Assembly (NCBI GenBank): GCA_032718475.1
Contig: JAUCBJ010007403.1
Coordinates: forward strand, 1 to 52,607
Length of the DNA: 52,607 bases
Source of the DNA: Nemertoderma westbladi
Taxonomy: Eukaryota; Xenacoelomorpha; Nemertodermatida; Nemertodermatidae
Direction: 5' to 3'
Within the stretch, counting starts at the first letter, position 1. Every line of letters starts with the position of its first letter. The position numbers and the translations under genes were made by a program. Positions 39,685 through 51,645 of the stretch are shown here, one piece after another. The notes under the pieces were generated by a model that worked only from the letters and a program-made list of their open reading frames with translations, did not search any database and had not been told where the DNA came from.

Positions 39685-41602
39685 TATAGAATTATATTCC
39701 CTAAATACCGTGGATTTTCAAAATTTTATTTTATTCGAATTAACTTTGTAAAGATTGCTTTGAGTTCTCATTCGTATTGGTTCTATCATTTGTACATCTA
39801 TCGGTCAAGTGGTTCAGTAGCTCAGTCGGTAGAGCGTTGGAAATTATATGTGTAGTAGGTATTGAGTTCAAATCCTAGTAAGTGCGAATTATTTTTTGTG
39901 TAGAATTTCAACTCATTTAAATTAACCGCTACAAATTAATTGCATTTGTCTGTACCAATGAGACTGTAGTTATTTGATTGTAACCAATGTCGTGCAAGTT
40001 ATATATTAGCTGGACCAATAGCTATCTTTAAAACCTTGTTAGAACCCATAGAACAATCGAGAATTTTCTCGATTGATTGCGGCACAAATTTAGTATATAA
40101 AGGTGCGATTCGTTCATTAGTTATCTCAATCACAATCACAATATCCTATATCTTATATCTCAATCTTTCTCAGATTATCTTATCAATATTCTGTCGTGCT
40201 TAGTTTATTCTCAGATTACATTGTATTATAATTGTATCTTCTGTAATAAAGTCAGAATATTCTCTCAGCCTTTCTATCTGTTTTACTATGGATTCACTAC
40301 GGTGAACAAACTCAGGGACAGGATGGCCGGCTAGAGATCGGGCCGCAGCAATGAACGGGAACATCACGGGAATGTAGACGAGAGACAACCCGCAATACCA
40401 TTTAGAGTTATTCGCCCATCGCCTGAAAGGTTAGACAGCGTTCGATCCTTGCTACCTAAGTATAAGACCAAAAGATCAAAAGGTAGACGTAGTGACACGC
40501 TGTAAGCCCAAAATTACATCATAGGGACTGTACTGTCTTGATTCAGGAAAACCCACAGTAGACCTTCACATTCCTACGGGGAGGGAGAGCGCAGGCAGAT
40601 ACTAGTACGCAGATAGGACGTAGGCACACCGGTACAAGGCATACACATTGGTTAGGGTGCAGCAAACTGTACGCTTAACTCTTGCTAAGTACAGGTGCGT
40701 GTGCGACTATTTGTAGTACGACAGTGTCCATTGCATTAGAACTTGTAGGCTAGGGGGGTTGCTGTGTTTTCACCTGAATTGGGATTGTACCGTTCAGGCG
40801 GTAGGGCAGTTTACGTACTAGGCGCAAATAAATTGAGGCTATCAGGGATACTAACATCTACCGTGTCCCCGCCAACGCCCTAATAGGAAGTTACCCGGAC
40901 TACCTGGGTGACTAAAATTCTAGATAGGAGCCAGGATAGCTATTAGTACCCGTACGCCTACAGTAGTAAACTAACACATCTCTTCTTAGTATCAGGGACC
41001 TGGTACCAAAAATTGCCGAATTCTGGGCGTAGTATTAACCTTATGCCTGGATTTGAGTCCTGGAAATACGCAAGAGGGGAAGGAACCTTATCATTCGTGA
41101 GTATTGGACCTACAAGTTACAAAATTAGAATATTCGTAAAATGCACACCGTACCCAGTAATTATATATGTGAAGGAGCAAAACTGCTTTTGACCGTTCAG
41201 AATTAACACACGCGCGTTAGAAATTATTTACACCTCGAAATATATAAAATTAACTTTGTCCGTACTGTGCTTTGCCCGCTAGTTAGACATCTCCAAATAT
41301 CTGCCTCTGTACCTAGCTAGCGTCCCTTTGCCCAACCATATAAATCACACCGCGGCAAAGTGTACGAGCCCCTTAGTCCGTCAGTGAGTCAGCCTGATTT
41401 TAGGATTCGCTGCGCGGGATTTGTTTTATCGAAGTTTGTCTGCTCGTAGACTGTTTTCTGCCTCACCGGTTATAAGAGATCGATACTGCAATATATTCGC
41501 TTACTTAGAGTTTACTGTTTTGGTGAGAAGGTCGGATTTATGATTTGATTTACAAACTTTACAGTAAGGATATTGCAGGTATTGTTACCGTCTCTTCCAA
41601 TA
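39685..41602 (+). repeat. 3' LTR of the giant element
   Basis: Same length as the 5' LTR, offset exactly 17,028 bp at both ends, and no base difference was found in the lines compared. It is followed by ATAGT (41603-41607), the right-hand target duplication. Carries the same tRNA-like unit (39811), TATA box (40094) and AATAAA (40245). Confidence 0.95.
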
Positions 41603-41855
41603 ATAGTATAATTTTATTCATATTAAAATTGGCATCAATTTTGTAATCAACTCGAAAACACTGAACCAAATCAACTCCAATCTGCTTTACCAAACCCCCC
41701 CAGAATTGTAAATCTCACGCAGTCGACAGGCTCGACGCAATTATGTTATGTGTTGAATTTTTAATGTTGAGAATCTTAATATACAATCGTAACACACTGC
41801 TACTACTGTAGCCTACTATAGTCAGTATACTATAATGCTGATGATTTATAATATG

Positions 41856-42115
41856 CCTATTAAGAATGCTATCCCGGCTTATGAACAAAATTGCGGATTC
41901 ACTGACTGCTTATGACGTCGACCCACAACTCACTATCACCGATGACTTCCGTAGGAGTAGCCGTATCTTTAATGTAAGTGCCCTTTAAGAGGCGATTCAA
42001 GAAAGACATCGGCTTTCCACCATGCATATTATATCCACAAGGTCTCCACTGGCTGGTTCTCTTAGACAAAGCTATATTCTGCACAGCGGAGGCGGCTCCA
42101 TTCAAGTGTGGAGCT
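41856..42115 (-). mobile_element. LINE 3' fragment, degenerate
   Basis: Matches the 3' coding end of the LINE at 9867 on the same strand: TTAAGAATGCTATCCCGGCTT, AAAATTGC, then CACTATCACCGATGAC and GGTTCTCTTAGAC. Diverged, with stops, so older than the 9867 copy. Confidence 0.7.
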
Positions 42116-42387
42116 TGATGTGTGATAAAGGAACATCGCTGCTATAATAAATAGTTATTAATACAAATTAGTTTACGAAACGGATAAAACAGAATAAAAC
42201 TGGTTTTTCTTCCACCAAATATGCCGCGATTCTGTATTTAAATTAAAGTCTATGTTGCTATAATGCCTTCTATACTAAAATAAAAAGACCGAGAAAGGGT
42301 TTTACAAAGAATGTAAATAAGGCCAGTGTACTACAGCATACAGTAACTCAACCACTATGTTAAATAAAATGATATCAACTGTTAATT
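42116..42387. other. No gene recognised
   Basis: AT-rich spacer. Confidence 0.5.
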
Positions 42388-42486
42388 GGTTCACAGTCCT
42401 ATTGGCATACAGTAAGTGTTGGTTCACGGTCCTATTGGCATACAGTAAGTGTTGGTTCACGGTCCTATTGGCATACAATAAGTGTT
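42388..42486. repeat. 33-bp tandem repeat, three units
   Basis: GGTTCACGGTCCTATTGGCA then TACAGTAAGTGTT, three near-identical units. The period is divisible by three, which creates short open frames on both strands. Confidence 0.95.
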
Positions 42487-43200
42487 GGTTCACGATTGAC
42501 CATTATTACGGCACTGTGTATGGGAGGCCACTACTACAGTACTACAGTATTGCTGTACTGCAGTACTGTAGGTCCCAGTCTGCTATTTGTAGTGCAGCAC
42601 CGGTAATGCTACTGTAGCACAGTCTAATATTATTATTATTGCAAATTGTTCTGATATAAGTAGGACCGTGAACCCGCCAGAGACTTGCCAGCTTGTTTAC
42701 TTTTAGCAGTTATCAATTTAAATAATGACCGATTTATTTACACTCGACTTAATTCGATATGAAGCCAGTAAATAACTTAGGCTTGGACTGGCGCAGCCCA
42801 TTGTGTGACTAGCCTGGTGTATTACAAACAGCAGCTGTGCGTGTGCGTGCCAATGGCTAGTAGGGCTGCAATTACAACCACTCATGTCATGGAATTGGTA
42901 AAAGTTACAGGGGTGTTGTGATAGCAACAGCTCTAAGTAATACTACGTGCAATAATAATGAGCTGTTTGCCATACTAGTTTATTTGTGCAATACAATAGT
43001 ATGAAAAAATTTTCAAAGATATTGTTCTCATATTTATTTAACTATTCAAGTGAACATTTAGAATATATATTTTTTTTAATATCAAATCTTATTTATTCAA
43101 AAATTACTTCACTATACAGTACTTGTAAACTATATTCAATATAATATACCATTTATACTGGATATGCGACCATTATCATAACGTTCGTTGGCCACAGCTT
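42487..43200. other. No gene recognised
   Basis: AT-rich. Includes alternating CAGTACTGTA-type palindromic words near 42535-42570. Nothing coding. Confidence 0.5.
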
Positions 43201-43214
43201 TGCAAAGTCGGCAA

Positions 43215-43288
43215 TGACGACCATGTGGGATCGAACTAGTGACTCTAGGTTGGAAGTCTAACGATCTAACCATTCCGCTATCGTCTCA
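43215..43288 (-). mobile_element. tRNA-like sequence (SINE head or tRNA pseudogene)
   Basis: On the minus strand, box A TAGCGGAATGG (43280-43270), a 7-nt anticodon-like loop CTTCCAA with 4 of 5 stem pairs, and box B AGTTCGATCCC (about 43237-43227). The T-stem does not pair. Either an old tRNA pseudogene or the head of a SINE whose body is not recognised. Confidence 0.6.
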
Positions 43289-43380
43289 AGCAAATTTTAG
43301 ACCTGTAAATACTACCTGATACCTTGTAAGTCAGTAGTTTTATGTCATCATGGACTCCAAACTGTCCATACGAATCATTT

Positions 43381-43549
43381 GCAGCCACTGGGTGACTCCG
43401 CTAATTAATAGGGATGAGTACTAGCATACCGGGCAGGCAGCCACTGGGTGACTCCGCTAATTAATAGGGATGAGTACTAGCATACCGGGCAGGCAGCCAC
43501 TGGGTGACTCCGCTAATTAATAGGGATGAGTACTAGCATACCGGGCAGG
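43381..43549. repeat. 56-bp tandem repeat, three units
   Basis: Three copies beginning GCAGCCACTGGGTGACTCCG at 43381, 43437 and 43493, essentially identical. Confidence 0.95.
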
Positions 43550-43710
43550 CAATCTGAAGAGTTTGGAATTGTGAACATCATTTTATCAATCTTCATAATC
43601 ATTAATTTAAATAATTTTGGTTAATTGAATCATTAATTTAATTGTAATGTCAAAAGATGCACAAAACTCTCCATTTTCAATTTATATAAGCCATATGTGA
43701 AATTTAATGT

Positions 43711-44020
43711 GTGGGGCGAGCCACGAAGTGAGCGAATCCTTATCATATGGGTGCCATTGGCGAGTTGTCTGTCGTCGTCGTCATCGTCGTAAATTTTTGA
43801 TCGCTAATAACTCGGTTATTTCTTGATTAAATTAAACAAAACTTGGTATGTAGGTAGTCCGGCAAAAGAATCTGAAGTTTGGTACAAAACGAACGAACGC
43901 AACGAGGCATAAGAGGAGGACGAGTATTGTGTTGAAGACTTCTGACTAACGGCAGACAACTCGTTAATGGTGCCCATATGCTAAAGGCATTACTCACTTC
44001 GTGCTGCGCGAAGGCCCCAC
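43711..44020. repeat. Foldback/MITE with 70-bp inverted ends
   Basis: The left end GTGGGGCGAGCCACGAAGTG and the right end, reading outward GTGGGGCCTTCGCGCAGCAC, share CACGAAGTGAG, CATATGGG and CGAGTTGTCTG in order as inverted copies (positions 43711-43785 and 43945-44020). The middle has no ORF. Confidence 0.85.
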
Positions 44021-44463
44021 GAACGTGTATTTTAATGGATGGAAAATCACCCTCCATAGAAACCAAGATAAGAAATTATCAGATTACTTTGTATGACGTC
44101 AAAACTGTAGCAGCCAATCACAGCCGTTTTTCAAAATTGGCTTCCCGGGCTTAACTTAATCTTACCATTTCGACAGTTTCATCGTGTTATTACAATAAAA
44201 CACACCCCGCCCGCCCGCTGCCACTCGATTCAGGGCACCTTGTTACCCCTTGACTTATTCGATTGTTTCTAGCCCAATATTTTTTCCGCGCACCAACCCC
44301 CTATTCCATACACCAATTATTGCAATTGTGGAATCAGGAAATTAAGATTAATGTTGATGAAAAATATATGACATATTGATTCTACACATTGATGTACTAT
44401 GCAGGCTTGACAAAAATATTTTTCAATTTTTGCCACCACTTGCAATCCACAATTGGCGAGACA

Positions 44464-44710
44464 GGGGGGGGGGGGGGGGGGGGGTGCTGGACGCAAATCC
44501 ATCTTGGCGAATTAATATCCCGCCTCAATGATAAATTCACCATTTAGGGAAAGGAGCAGGTTACAGTGGTACGTTATTTTAACCAAAACAGTAAACTAAT
44601 TACAATAGAACAGGTTACAGTTCTATTTTTGAGAGTAATCAGCAGTTATTTGCTTCGAATTTACCCTGGAGAGGGATTAATTTTTATTGCGTCCAGTTTC
44701 CCCACCCCAT
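44464..44710 (-). repeat. MITE, copy 2, with a 21-G run
   Basis: Reverse complement of 22300-22533 at about 85 percent. Starts in a run of 21 G (44464-44484), then TGCTGGACGCAAATCC, and ends ATTGCGTCCAGTTTCCCC. Terminal inverted repeats are ACTGGACGCAA-like. Confidence 0.85.
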
Positions 44711-44788
44711 TTTTATTTCAATTCGTCCCAATGTATTTTTTATATATTATTATTTATATTTTTATATTCGATATTGTTAACAATTGTG

Positions 44789-45067
44789 GTTCCACCATGG
44801 TGTAGTGGTTGCATTACATTCACATCTCCCGTAGGTCGTGGGTTCGATCCTCACATGGGCCAGGGCAGTTTGCGTTTCGGCACGAATGCTTTAAAGGGAC
44901 CAGCCAGGGCGCATCTCTGCCTTGCATCCTTAAGTGGTAGCTAAACGAGTACTGGAGTTTCCTCTGGGGAGTAAAGTTCTGGGGGGACCGCACTGGTAAT
45001 AAGTCGACAGACTTTGTATATAATCCCTGGCCTAACGGCCGAAGAAAATTTGCTTTACTTTTTTTTT
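44789..45067 (+). mobile_element. tRNA-derived SINE
   Basis: Box A TGGTGTAGTGGTT (44798-44810) and a perfect box B GGTTCGATCC (44841-44850) are spaced as in a tRNA. An unrelated body of about 200 bp follows (GGGACCAGCCAGGG; CTAACGGCCGAAGAAAATTT) and the copy ends in a T9 run. This is the classic layout of a Pol III SINE, tRNA-Asp/Glu/His-like in the head. Short open frames here are not genes. Confidence 0.85.
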
Positions 45068-45080
45068 AACAAGATCGTTT

Positions 45081-45238
45081 ATTGTTTTGGTTTTGGTTTA
45101 AGCCGTCTCTGTAACGTGCTACTTTCCCTCTATTGGTAACAACATAGTCTATCATTTTGGTTAGAAAAACCGTCTCTGTAACCTGCTCCTTTCTCTCTAT
45201 TTGTAACATCATTTTTTTGTTTTGGTTAGAAAAAGCTG
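45081..45238. repeat. 67-bp tandem repeat, about 2.3 units
   Basis: Units carry CCGTCTCTGTAACCTGCTCC and TTTTGGTTAGAAAAA, starting near 45103 and 45170. The CCTGCTCCTTTCCCT word also occurs in the MITE copies, so the two may be related. Confidence 0.75.
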
Positions 45239-45519
45239 ACTCTATGAAAATAAATATCATATATCTCTGACTATTGTTGTTTATTTATGTGTTTTATTAG
45301 TAAATGTGTGTTTTGGGGCTGATGTTTTAATTTTTGGTTCGAATTTATAACATTAGTTCAGATGAATTTTTTTTGGTCAAGAAGTAAATTATTTGGTCCA
45401 AAATGTATGTGTTTTGTTCTTTTTATTAGCCAGATTTATTTTTTTTGGCCCGCTCCACTTGTATGTTTTTTGTTTATGTTTTTTTGAGTAAACTTTAATT
45501 GATAGCCCTTGGCATATCC

Positions 45520-45690
45520 CAATTCAGCGTGCATTAAGATTTCTGTGCCGGCTTATCAACAAAGTTGCACCGCCACAACTCCCAATCCCCCATGACTTTC
45601 GCGAGATTATCCTCATCTTTAAGGCCATTCAGTGTCCTCGATCGAAGAGACATCTCAAGAATTTTTCTGCATAATTCTATGCAAGGTAAT
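45520..45690 (-). mobile_element. LINE 3' fragment
   Basis: Same 3' end as the LINE at 9867: CATTAAGATTTCTGTGCCGG, CTTATCAACAAAGTTGCACC, GCCACAACTCCCAATC. No tail is recognisable. About 170 bp. Confidence 0.75.
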
Positions 45691-47100
45691 TTAATATCTG
45701 CTGTACTAAATATAGGCCCTATGCAGATACTTTATAATACGTAATGAATGTTATAACAATTACGTCACCCGCCCCAACCAATCAGATAACAATATGATCC
45801 ATTCCCAGGCATCCATCCAGTCATATGGTTAAGTTCACACAATGGTAATAATATTAATGCAAACATTAGGCCTACTGTAGTGACCGCACTATAAAGCCTT
45901 ACTAGAATGGTTAAGCAAATAGTAGGAATTATTTAGTTATTAATAGACCAATCTACCGACATAATGGCTAATGTTTCGCATGTTTAAGTGTTTTGTTGTG
46001 TTTTGGCAAACAAGTGGGGCTTTTTAGCGGGGCGACGGGTGAGAAAATATAATTATATATTCGCTTGGCAATAATATAATCTCGCATTCCACCTCTTTTC
46101 TTTCAAGTGCATAACAAGCTATTATAAAATTAAATCGATTGTGTAACACCATTTTTATAATGTGTAGGAATGTCTTTACATCCTGGATTACTCTTCTTAG
46201 GAATCAATTAACAACGCCTTTGTTTGATGCTAAGTTCCGGGAATAATTATTTAAAATAATTGTAATCACGCAATGTCTTTCAAAGTTATTGTTTACTTTA
46301 ATTTCAGAGCAATAATTTTGAGTGGCAGTTAATTTATATTCATTTCTTTTAACACAAAACCTTGTATTTTTTTTCTTCTCAAAACAAAATCTATTAGACT
46401 AATCTATATTTCAAAGAAAATTAAGATAAATAAATATTTTTTCTAAATAATGTTAAGTGTATGTATGAAAGTGTTAAACTAATAAATGCTTTCCCCAACG
46501 ACTACGTACGATACCAGTATCTTTGTAAAATAATATTTAATATGATCACTGTTTTTTTAATGCTTGACCATTGTAATCTACAATCAGCTATATATGAGAA
46601 AATATATTAAATAACTTTCATATATACATAATCTATTTATAATTTTACAAATTAGAATTTATTACAATTTAATTTCATTATGATTTTTTGTAATTTAATT
46701 TAATTAGAATTTATTACAATTTAATTTAATTTGAATTAATTTTATATGACATATGGAAAATATAATAATTAAAACTGTAAATTAAAAAAAATTATTAACA
46801 GAATTCATGAAAATGAAAGTGATTTTTTCATATAATAATTATATTATAATATTATTATAATTTTTGCAATAATTTTACAAAGCCAATGGTGTCGAACCTG
46901 CAATCAAACTAAATGAATATTGTTAGCTTTGTAGTAGGATATGCAGTCGCATCCAGGGTGCATTTTCTGACACTGTAGATGTAAGTTTATCAATAAAATT
47001 ATATAATTACATTTATTGCATGCATTTAAGTATTATACAGTTTTTTTTTCATACGAATAATATTATGTATAATATAGTCAAATTATTTTGAATTACATCA
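45691..47100. other. AT-rich upstream region, no gene recognised
   Basis: Very AT-rich, with repeated AATTTATTACAATTTAATTT words at 46650-46740. It probably holds the promoter or an upstream intron of the next gene. No clear TATA box can be chosen in such sequence. Confidence 0.5.
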
Positions 47101-48516
47101 ATGACGAACTATGCAAATGCAGCAGCTATGTCTCTAACAGATGTTGATGAAGTTAAATACACAGCCGTAGTGGATAATACCAATAAAACAGATATCAACG
47201 GCGTACATACATGTTTAGAGGTGGTAACAGCTGATCGAAATTATGGCAATCCCTTGGCAACCAATAGAATTCGTCTAATAATTAAAGACGTGATAATTGG
47301 TGTATGCATAGGTTTGGCTATATTAACAATCGTAATAACATTGAGTATACATTTTCTAAGTGAAAAACCATCTGTGATTCGTAAGAAGCCATTGAAAACT
47401 TCAACTAACAATATCAAAGACGAACGCTACAACAGTGGTAAGTACCGTCACTATACAAAGAATATGCTTAGTATTTACCAAGCCAACTTGGATGACGTAA
47501 CGCAAATCGAGTATCATGGTACAACAGGGAGCGCCCTTGTAAGTATGACCCTGTCAGACGGCACTACTTTGGTATTCCATGGGGATAAATTAACCAATGG
47601 GACGCCGGTATCGCTCCAATACATTGAATTAACACGAGGGGGCATGAGTGAACGATTGATACGGCTGAAATACCCACTTTTCGATCTGAGTTTAGCTAAA
47701 CCAGACAGATTGATGAATTTTAATTGGTCCGAAGGTAAGGTTGCGGTAAAATTAACAAACCTAAATGGATCTGATTACTCAATCGCTGAAGTTAATTACG
47801 AAGACGATGGATATTTGTTTCACAATTTCAGCGAATTTACTAATCTCGATGTTGTCGAAGAGGAAAATATCCATAGAGAAAATTTTGATTGTTCGTTTAA
47901 TCTTTATTTAAATGTTACTAAATGTGGAATTCCTTATAGAGATGCCATTGTTGAGATTGGTTACCATGGTAACAATATTGTTAATAATTACGGTTTGCGG
48001 ACGGGGAATATCAACTCTAACTTTTATACACCTTTATTGAATGCAAGAAGTGAGCAAGTAAATAAAATGAATGTCTGCCGAACTCTTGATAAAATAATAC
48101 AAAATAGATGCGAATCAATCAATTACTTAAACGACTCAAAAGTTGAGAATATTTGCCAAAAGTTAGGGAGTCAATTCGCAGTAAATCTCGATTCTAAAGT
48201 TTCGCACATTTCCGATGACTTCCGAGATTGTCTTTCTAGTTTCGTTGTTCTCAGCAACTCGTGTCGTCTGTTTCGGTCCGCTACTGCTGATCTGGGATTC
48301 TGCGCATTCCGTATGACACTGAGCGATCACGTGACCGTGTCGCCTACAGACTTTATTAATCTCACCAGTTGGTTCGATTTCGGGTACAAAGGGACACACA
48401 GCTACTCCGTTGCTATGGAGGGAGAGGGTGGATCTATGGCAACCGGGTGGTGTCCAATGGAAAGTGTCCGAGTTAATGGGATTGGACGACCAAAGTTGCA
48501 AGATGACAGTATACAG
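47101..48516 (+). CDS. Type II single-pass membrane protein, exon 1 (orphan)
   Basis: ATG at 47101 (ATCAATGA), open for 472 codons to a perfect 5' splice site (ATACAG|GTGAGT) at 48516/48517; the frame then hits a stop at 48529. Residues 1-58 are a polar cytoplasmic tail. About 60-87 form one membrane helix (VIIGVCIGLAILTIVITLSI), with a basic stretch after it (IRKKPLK). The rest is an ectodomain of about 385 residues with at least seven N-glycosylation sequons (NGT, NWS, NGS, NFS, NVT, NDS, NLT) and about a dozen cysteines. I do not recognise the family. The layout fits a cell-surface receptor or adhesion protein (inference). The next exon would lie beyond the minisatellite or outside the window. 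Confidence 0.8.
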
Positions 48517-48714
48517 GTGAGTCATTCATGAGACAATTTTAACAAGGATTGTTTGGCCTTCATTGTTGTGAGTCATTCATGTGAGAAGCATTGCTTGGTT
48601 AATAAAGACGCCTCTGAAACCTGTTCCTTTCCTTTAACGTATTACATTTAATTAACTTAACTCCTATGGGCAAACAATAACATATTTATTGTGATACAAA
48701 TACAATTACATCTA

Positions 48715-50664
48715 TATGGCGATGTGCTGGTGTGGTGGATGGTGCTTCCCTACCTTATGTACTCGCTCTGTATGGCGATGTGCTGGTGTGGTGGATGGTG
48801 CTTCCCTACCTTATGTACTCGCTCTGTATGGCGATGTGCTGGTGTGGTGGATGGTGCTTCCCTACCTTATGTACTCGCTCTGTATGGCGATGTGCTGGTG
48901 TGGTGGATGGTCCTTCCCTACCTTATGTATTCGCTCTGTATGGCGATGTGCTGGTGTGCTGGATGGTGCTTCCCTACCTTATGTACTCGCTCTGTATGGC
49001 GATGTGCTGGTGTGGTGGATGGTGCTTCCCTACCTTATGCACTCGCTCTGTATGGCGATGTGCTGGTGTGGTGGATGGTCCTTCCCTACCTTATGTACTC
49101 GCTCTGTATGGCGATGTGCTGGTGTGGTGGATGGTGCTTCCCTACCTTATGTACTCGCTCTGTATGGCGATGTGCTGGTGTGGTGGATGGTGCTTACCTA
49201 CCTTATGTACTCGCTCTGTATGGCGATGTGCTGGTGTGCTAGATGGTGCTTCCCTACCTTATGTACTCGCTCTGTATGGCGATGTGCTCGTGTGGTGGAT
49301 GGTGCTTCCCTACCTTATGTACTCGCTCTGTATGGCGATGTGCTGGTGTGGTGGATGGTGCTTCCCTACCTTATGTACTCGCTCTGTATGGCGATATGCT
49401 GGTGTGGTGGATGGTGCTTCCCTACCTTATGTACTCGCTCTGTATGGCGATGTGCTGGTGTGGTGGATGGTGCTTCCCTACCTTATGTACTCGCTCTGTA
49501 TGGTGATGTGCTGGTGTGGTGGATGGTGCTTCCCTACCTTATGTACTCGCTCTGTATGGCGATGTGCTGGTGTGGTGGATGGTGCTTCCCTACCTTATGT
49601 ACTCGCTCTGTATGGCGATGTGCTGGTGTGGTGGATGATGCTTCCCTACATTAGTACTCGGTCTGTATGGCGATGTGCTGGTGTGGTGGATGGTGCTTCC
49701 CTACCTTATGTTCTCGCTCTGTATGGCGATGTGCTGGTGTGGTGGATGGTGCTTCCCTACCTTATGTTCTCGCTCTGTATGGCGATGTGCTGGTGTGGTG
49801 CATGGTGCTTCCCTACCTTATGTACTCGCTCTGTATGGCGATGTGCTGGTGTGGTGGATGGTGCTTCCCTACCTTATGTACTCGCTCTGTATGGCGATGT
49901 GCTGGTGTGGTGGATGGTGCTTCCCTACCTTATGTACTCGGTCTGTATGGCGATGTGCTGGTGTGGTGGATGGTGCTTCCCTACCTTATGTACTCGCTCT
50001 GTATGGCGATGTGCTGGTGTGGTGGATGGTGCTTCCCTACCTTATGTACTCGCTCTGTATGGCGATGTGCTGGTGTGGTGGATGATGCTTCCCTACATTA
50101 GTACTCGGTCTGTATGGCGATGTGCTGGTGTGGTGGATGGTGCTTCCCTACCTTATGTACTCGCTCTGTATGGCGATGTGCTGGTGTGATGGATGGTGCT
50201 TCCCTACCTTATGTACTCGCTCTGTATGGCGATGTGCTGGTGTGGTGGATGGTGCTTCCATACCTTATGTACTCGCTCTCTATGGCGATGTGCTGGTGTG
50301 GTGGATGGTGCTTCCCTACCTTATGTACTCGCTCTGTATGGCGATGTGCTGGTGTGGTGGATGGTGCTTCCCTACCTTATGTACTCGCTCTGTATGGCGA
50401 TGTGCTGGTGTGGTGGATGGTGCTTCCATACCTTATGTACTCGCTCTGTATGGCGATGTGCTGGTGTGGTGGATGGTGCTTCCCTACCTTATGTACTCGC
50501 TCTGTATGGCGATGTGCTGGTGTGGTGGATGGTGCTTCCCTACCTTATGTACTCGCTCTGTATGGCGATGTGCTGGTGTGGTGGATGGTGCTTCCCTATC
50601 TTATGTACTCGCTCTCTATGGCGATGTGCTGGTGTGGTGGATGGTGCTTCCCTATCTTATGTAC
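48715..50664. repeat. 56-bp minisatellite, about 35 units
   Basis: Unit begins TATGGCGATGTGCTGGTGTG and ends TTATGTACTCGCTCTG. Copies differ by single bases; a two-change variant (ATGATGCTTCCCTACATTAG) recurs at about 49635 and 50083, showing block duplication of about 448 bp (eight units). No plus-strand frame has stops for hundreds of bases because neither the unit nor its frame-shifted reading has any. It lies just after the splice donor at 48516, so it is probably intronic and not coding. Confidence 0.97.
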
Positions 50665-51087
50665 ATTTTTAAACTTTGCAATGTTACTAAAGTTTATATA
50701 TAGTCGATTTTTGTCTTTGTGTAATTTTCTGAAATTGGAATTTCAGTTATTTCTCTCATTGCCTGTAAAAAAAATAAAAAATACAAATACAAGGTAACAT
50801 ACTGTAGAGATAACATTATATTGATTAATATGGTACACCATTAAGAAAGTAATTTTGAAAGAGGAATCAGAAAATAAGTGTATAATTGAATTTGCAAATG
50901 ACTTTAATTAAATTATCCTCACTGAGCTGTTATTTTTTTTCATCCTCTATCGTCGACTTCATATTATATTTTGTTTACGGACACGTAAAGAAGTACAGCA
51001 CAATAACTACAGTAGCGTATAATGCCTGACGGATTAATGTTTCAGGACACTAACTATTATATTAGTAGGGTTATCCGATCTGTGATG
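50665..51087. other. No gene recognised
   Basis: AT-rich spacer. Confidence 0.5.
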
Positions 51088-51183
51088 TAATACTTCTTAC
51101 CGCCCAAAGTAATGGGGCGGCGAGTAAAAGCGGGGAAAAACATCCCCAGTGGTTGTTTATTTATTGGCGGCAATAAAGTATTA
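51088..51183. repeat. Short foldback sequence
   Basis: TAATACTTCTTACCGCC (51088-51104) pairs imperfectly with GGCGGCAATAAAGTATTA (51166-51183), with an inner GCGGGG...CCCC pairing. Possible small MITE. Confidence 0.65.
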
Positions 51184-51645
51184 TATTCCTACTGTTTTTA
51201 TGGTGTGAACATAAATCAAAGATGTTCCACCCATTGAACTACAATATTTAAAGTTAACTTAGATCATAATACACAATTCAAAGGAGAGTTTGATATTGCC
51301 CCAAAACATGAATCAAAATAGCAACAAACAATATTCTTTAGAAACCGATTATCCATTCAACAGCGAATCGCTTGCTCTCTAAACATTTATAATTGTTAAT
51401 CACTCACAAAATTAAAATGACGGCAAGTATTTTCTTACATACACCAAAACCAAATTTGTCCATGGGGGCCTTCGCGAAGGACAAATTAAGCAATATTATC
51501 AATTAATACGGGTACATCTTTTACAACTGTTTATACAGTCCCTATCTCATTCTTGATGCCGTTTCTCAAACTGGGTACCTTTTCTCTTACCTCTACCTCT
51601 TACTAGCTCAAACCTGTCTGGTTTACTCAAACTCAAACTCGCGTG

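Larger units (their letters stand above)
22657..41602 (+). mobile_element. Giant BEL/Pao LTR retrotransposon, 18.9 kb, with extra ORF3
   Basis: The LTRs at 22657-24574 and 39685-41602 have the same length, and no difference was found in the lines compared. They are flanked by ATAGT at 22652-22656 and 41603-41607, a 5-bp target duplication typical of BEL/Pao. LTR termini are TAT...ATA, not TG...CA. Internal order: leader with hairpins, ORF1 (25381), long Gag-Pol frame (to 34396), structured spacer, ORF3 (35054-38779), and an AT-rich repetitive 3' region. BEL elements are usually about 6-9 kb, so this one is 2-3 times longer. Long LTRs, a large coiled-coil Gag, a long Pol linker and ORF3 account for the extra length. 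Matching LTRs and open frames imply a young insertion. No primer-binding site starting TGG is visible after the 5' LTR, and the polypurine tract is weak. Confidence 0.93.

Noticed and set aside
43381-43549. Link between the 56-bp triplet repeat and the 56-bp minisatellite at 48715
   Set aside because: Same period but unrelated sequence.
48716-50797. Long Cys/Trp-rich proteins across the 56-bp repeat
   Set aside because: All three frames are equally open because the unit lacks stops; no start context, domain or conservation of one frame.
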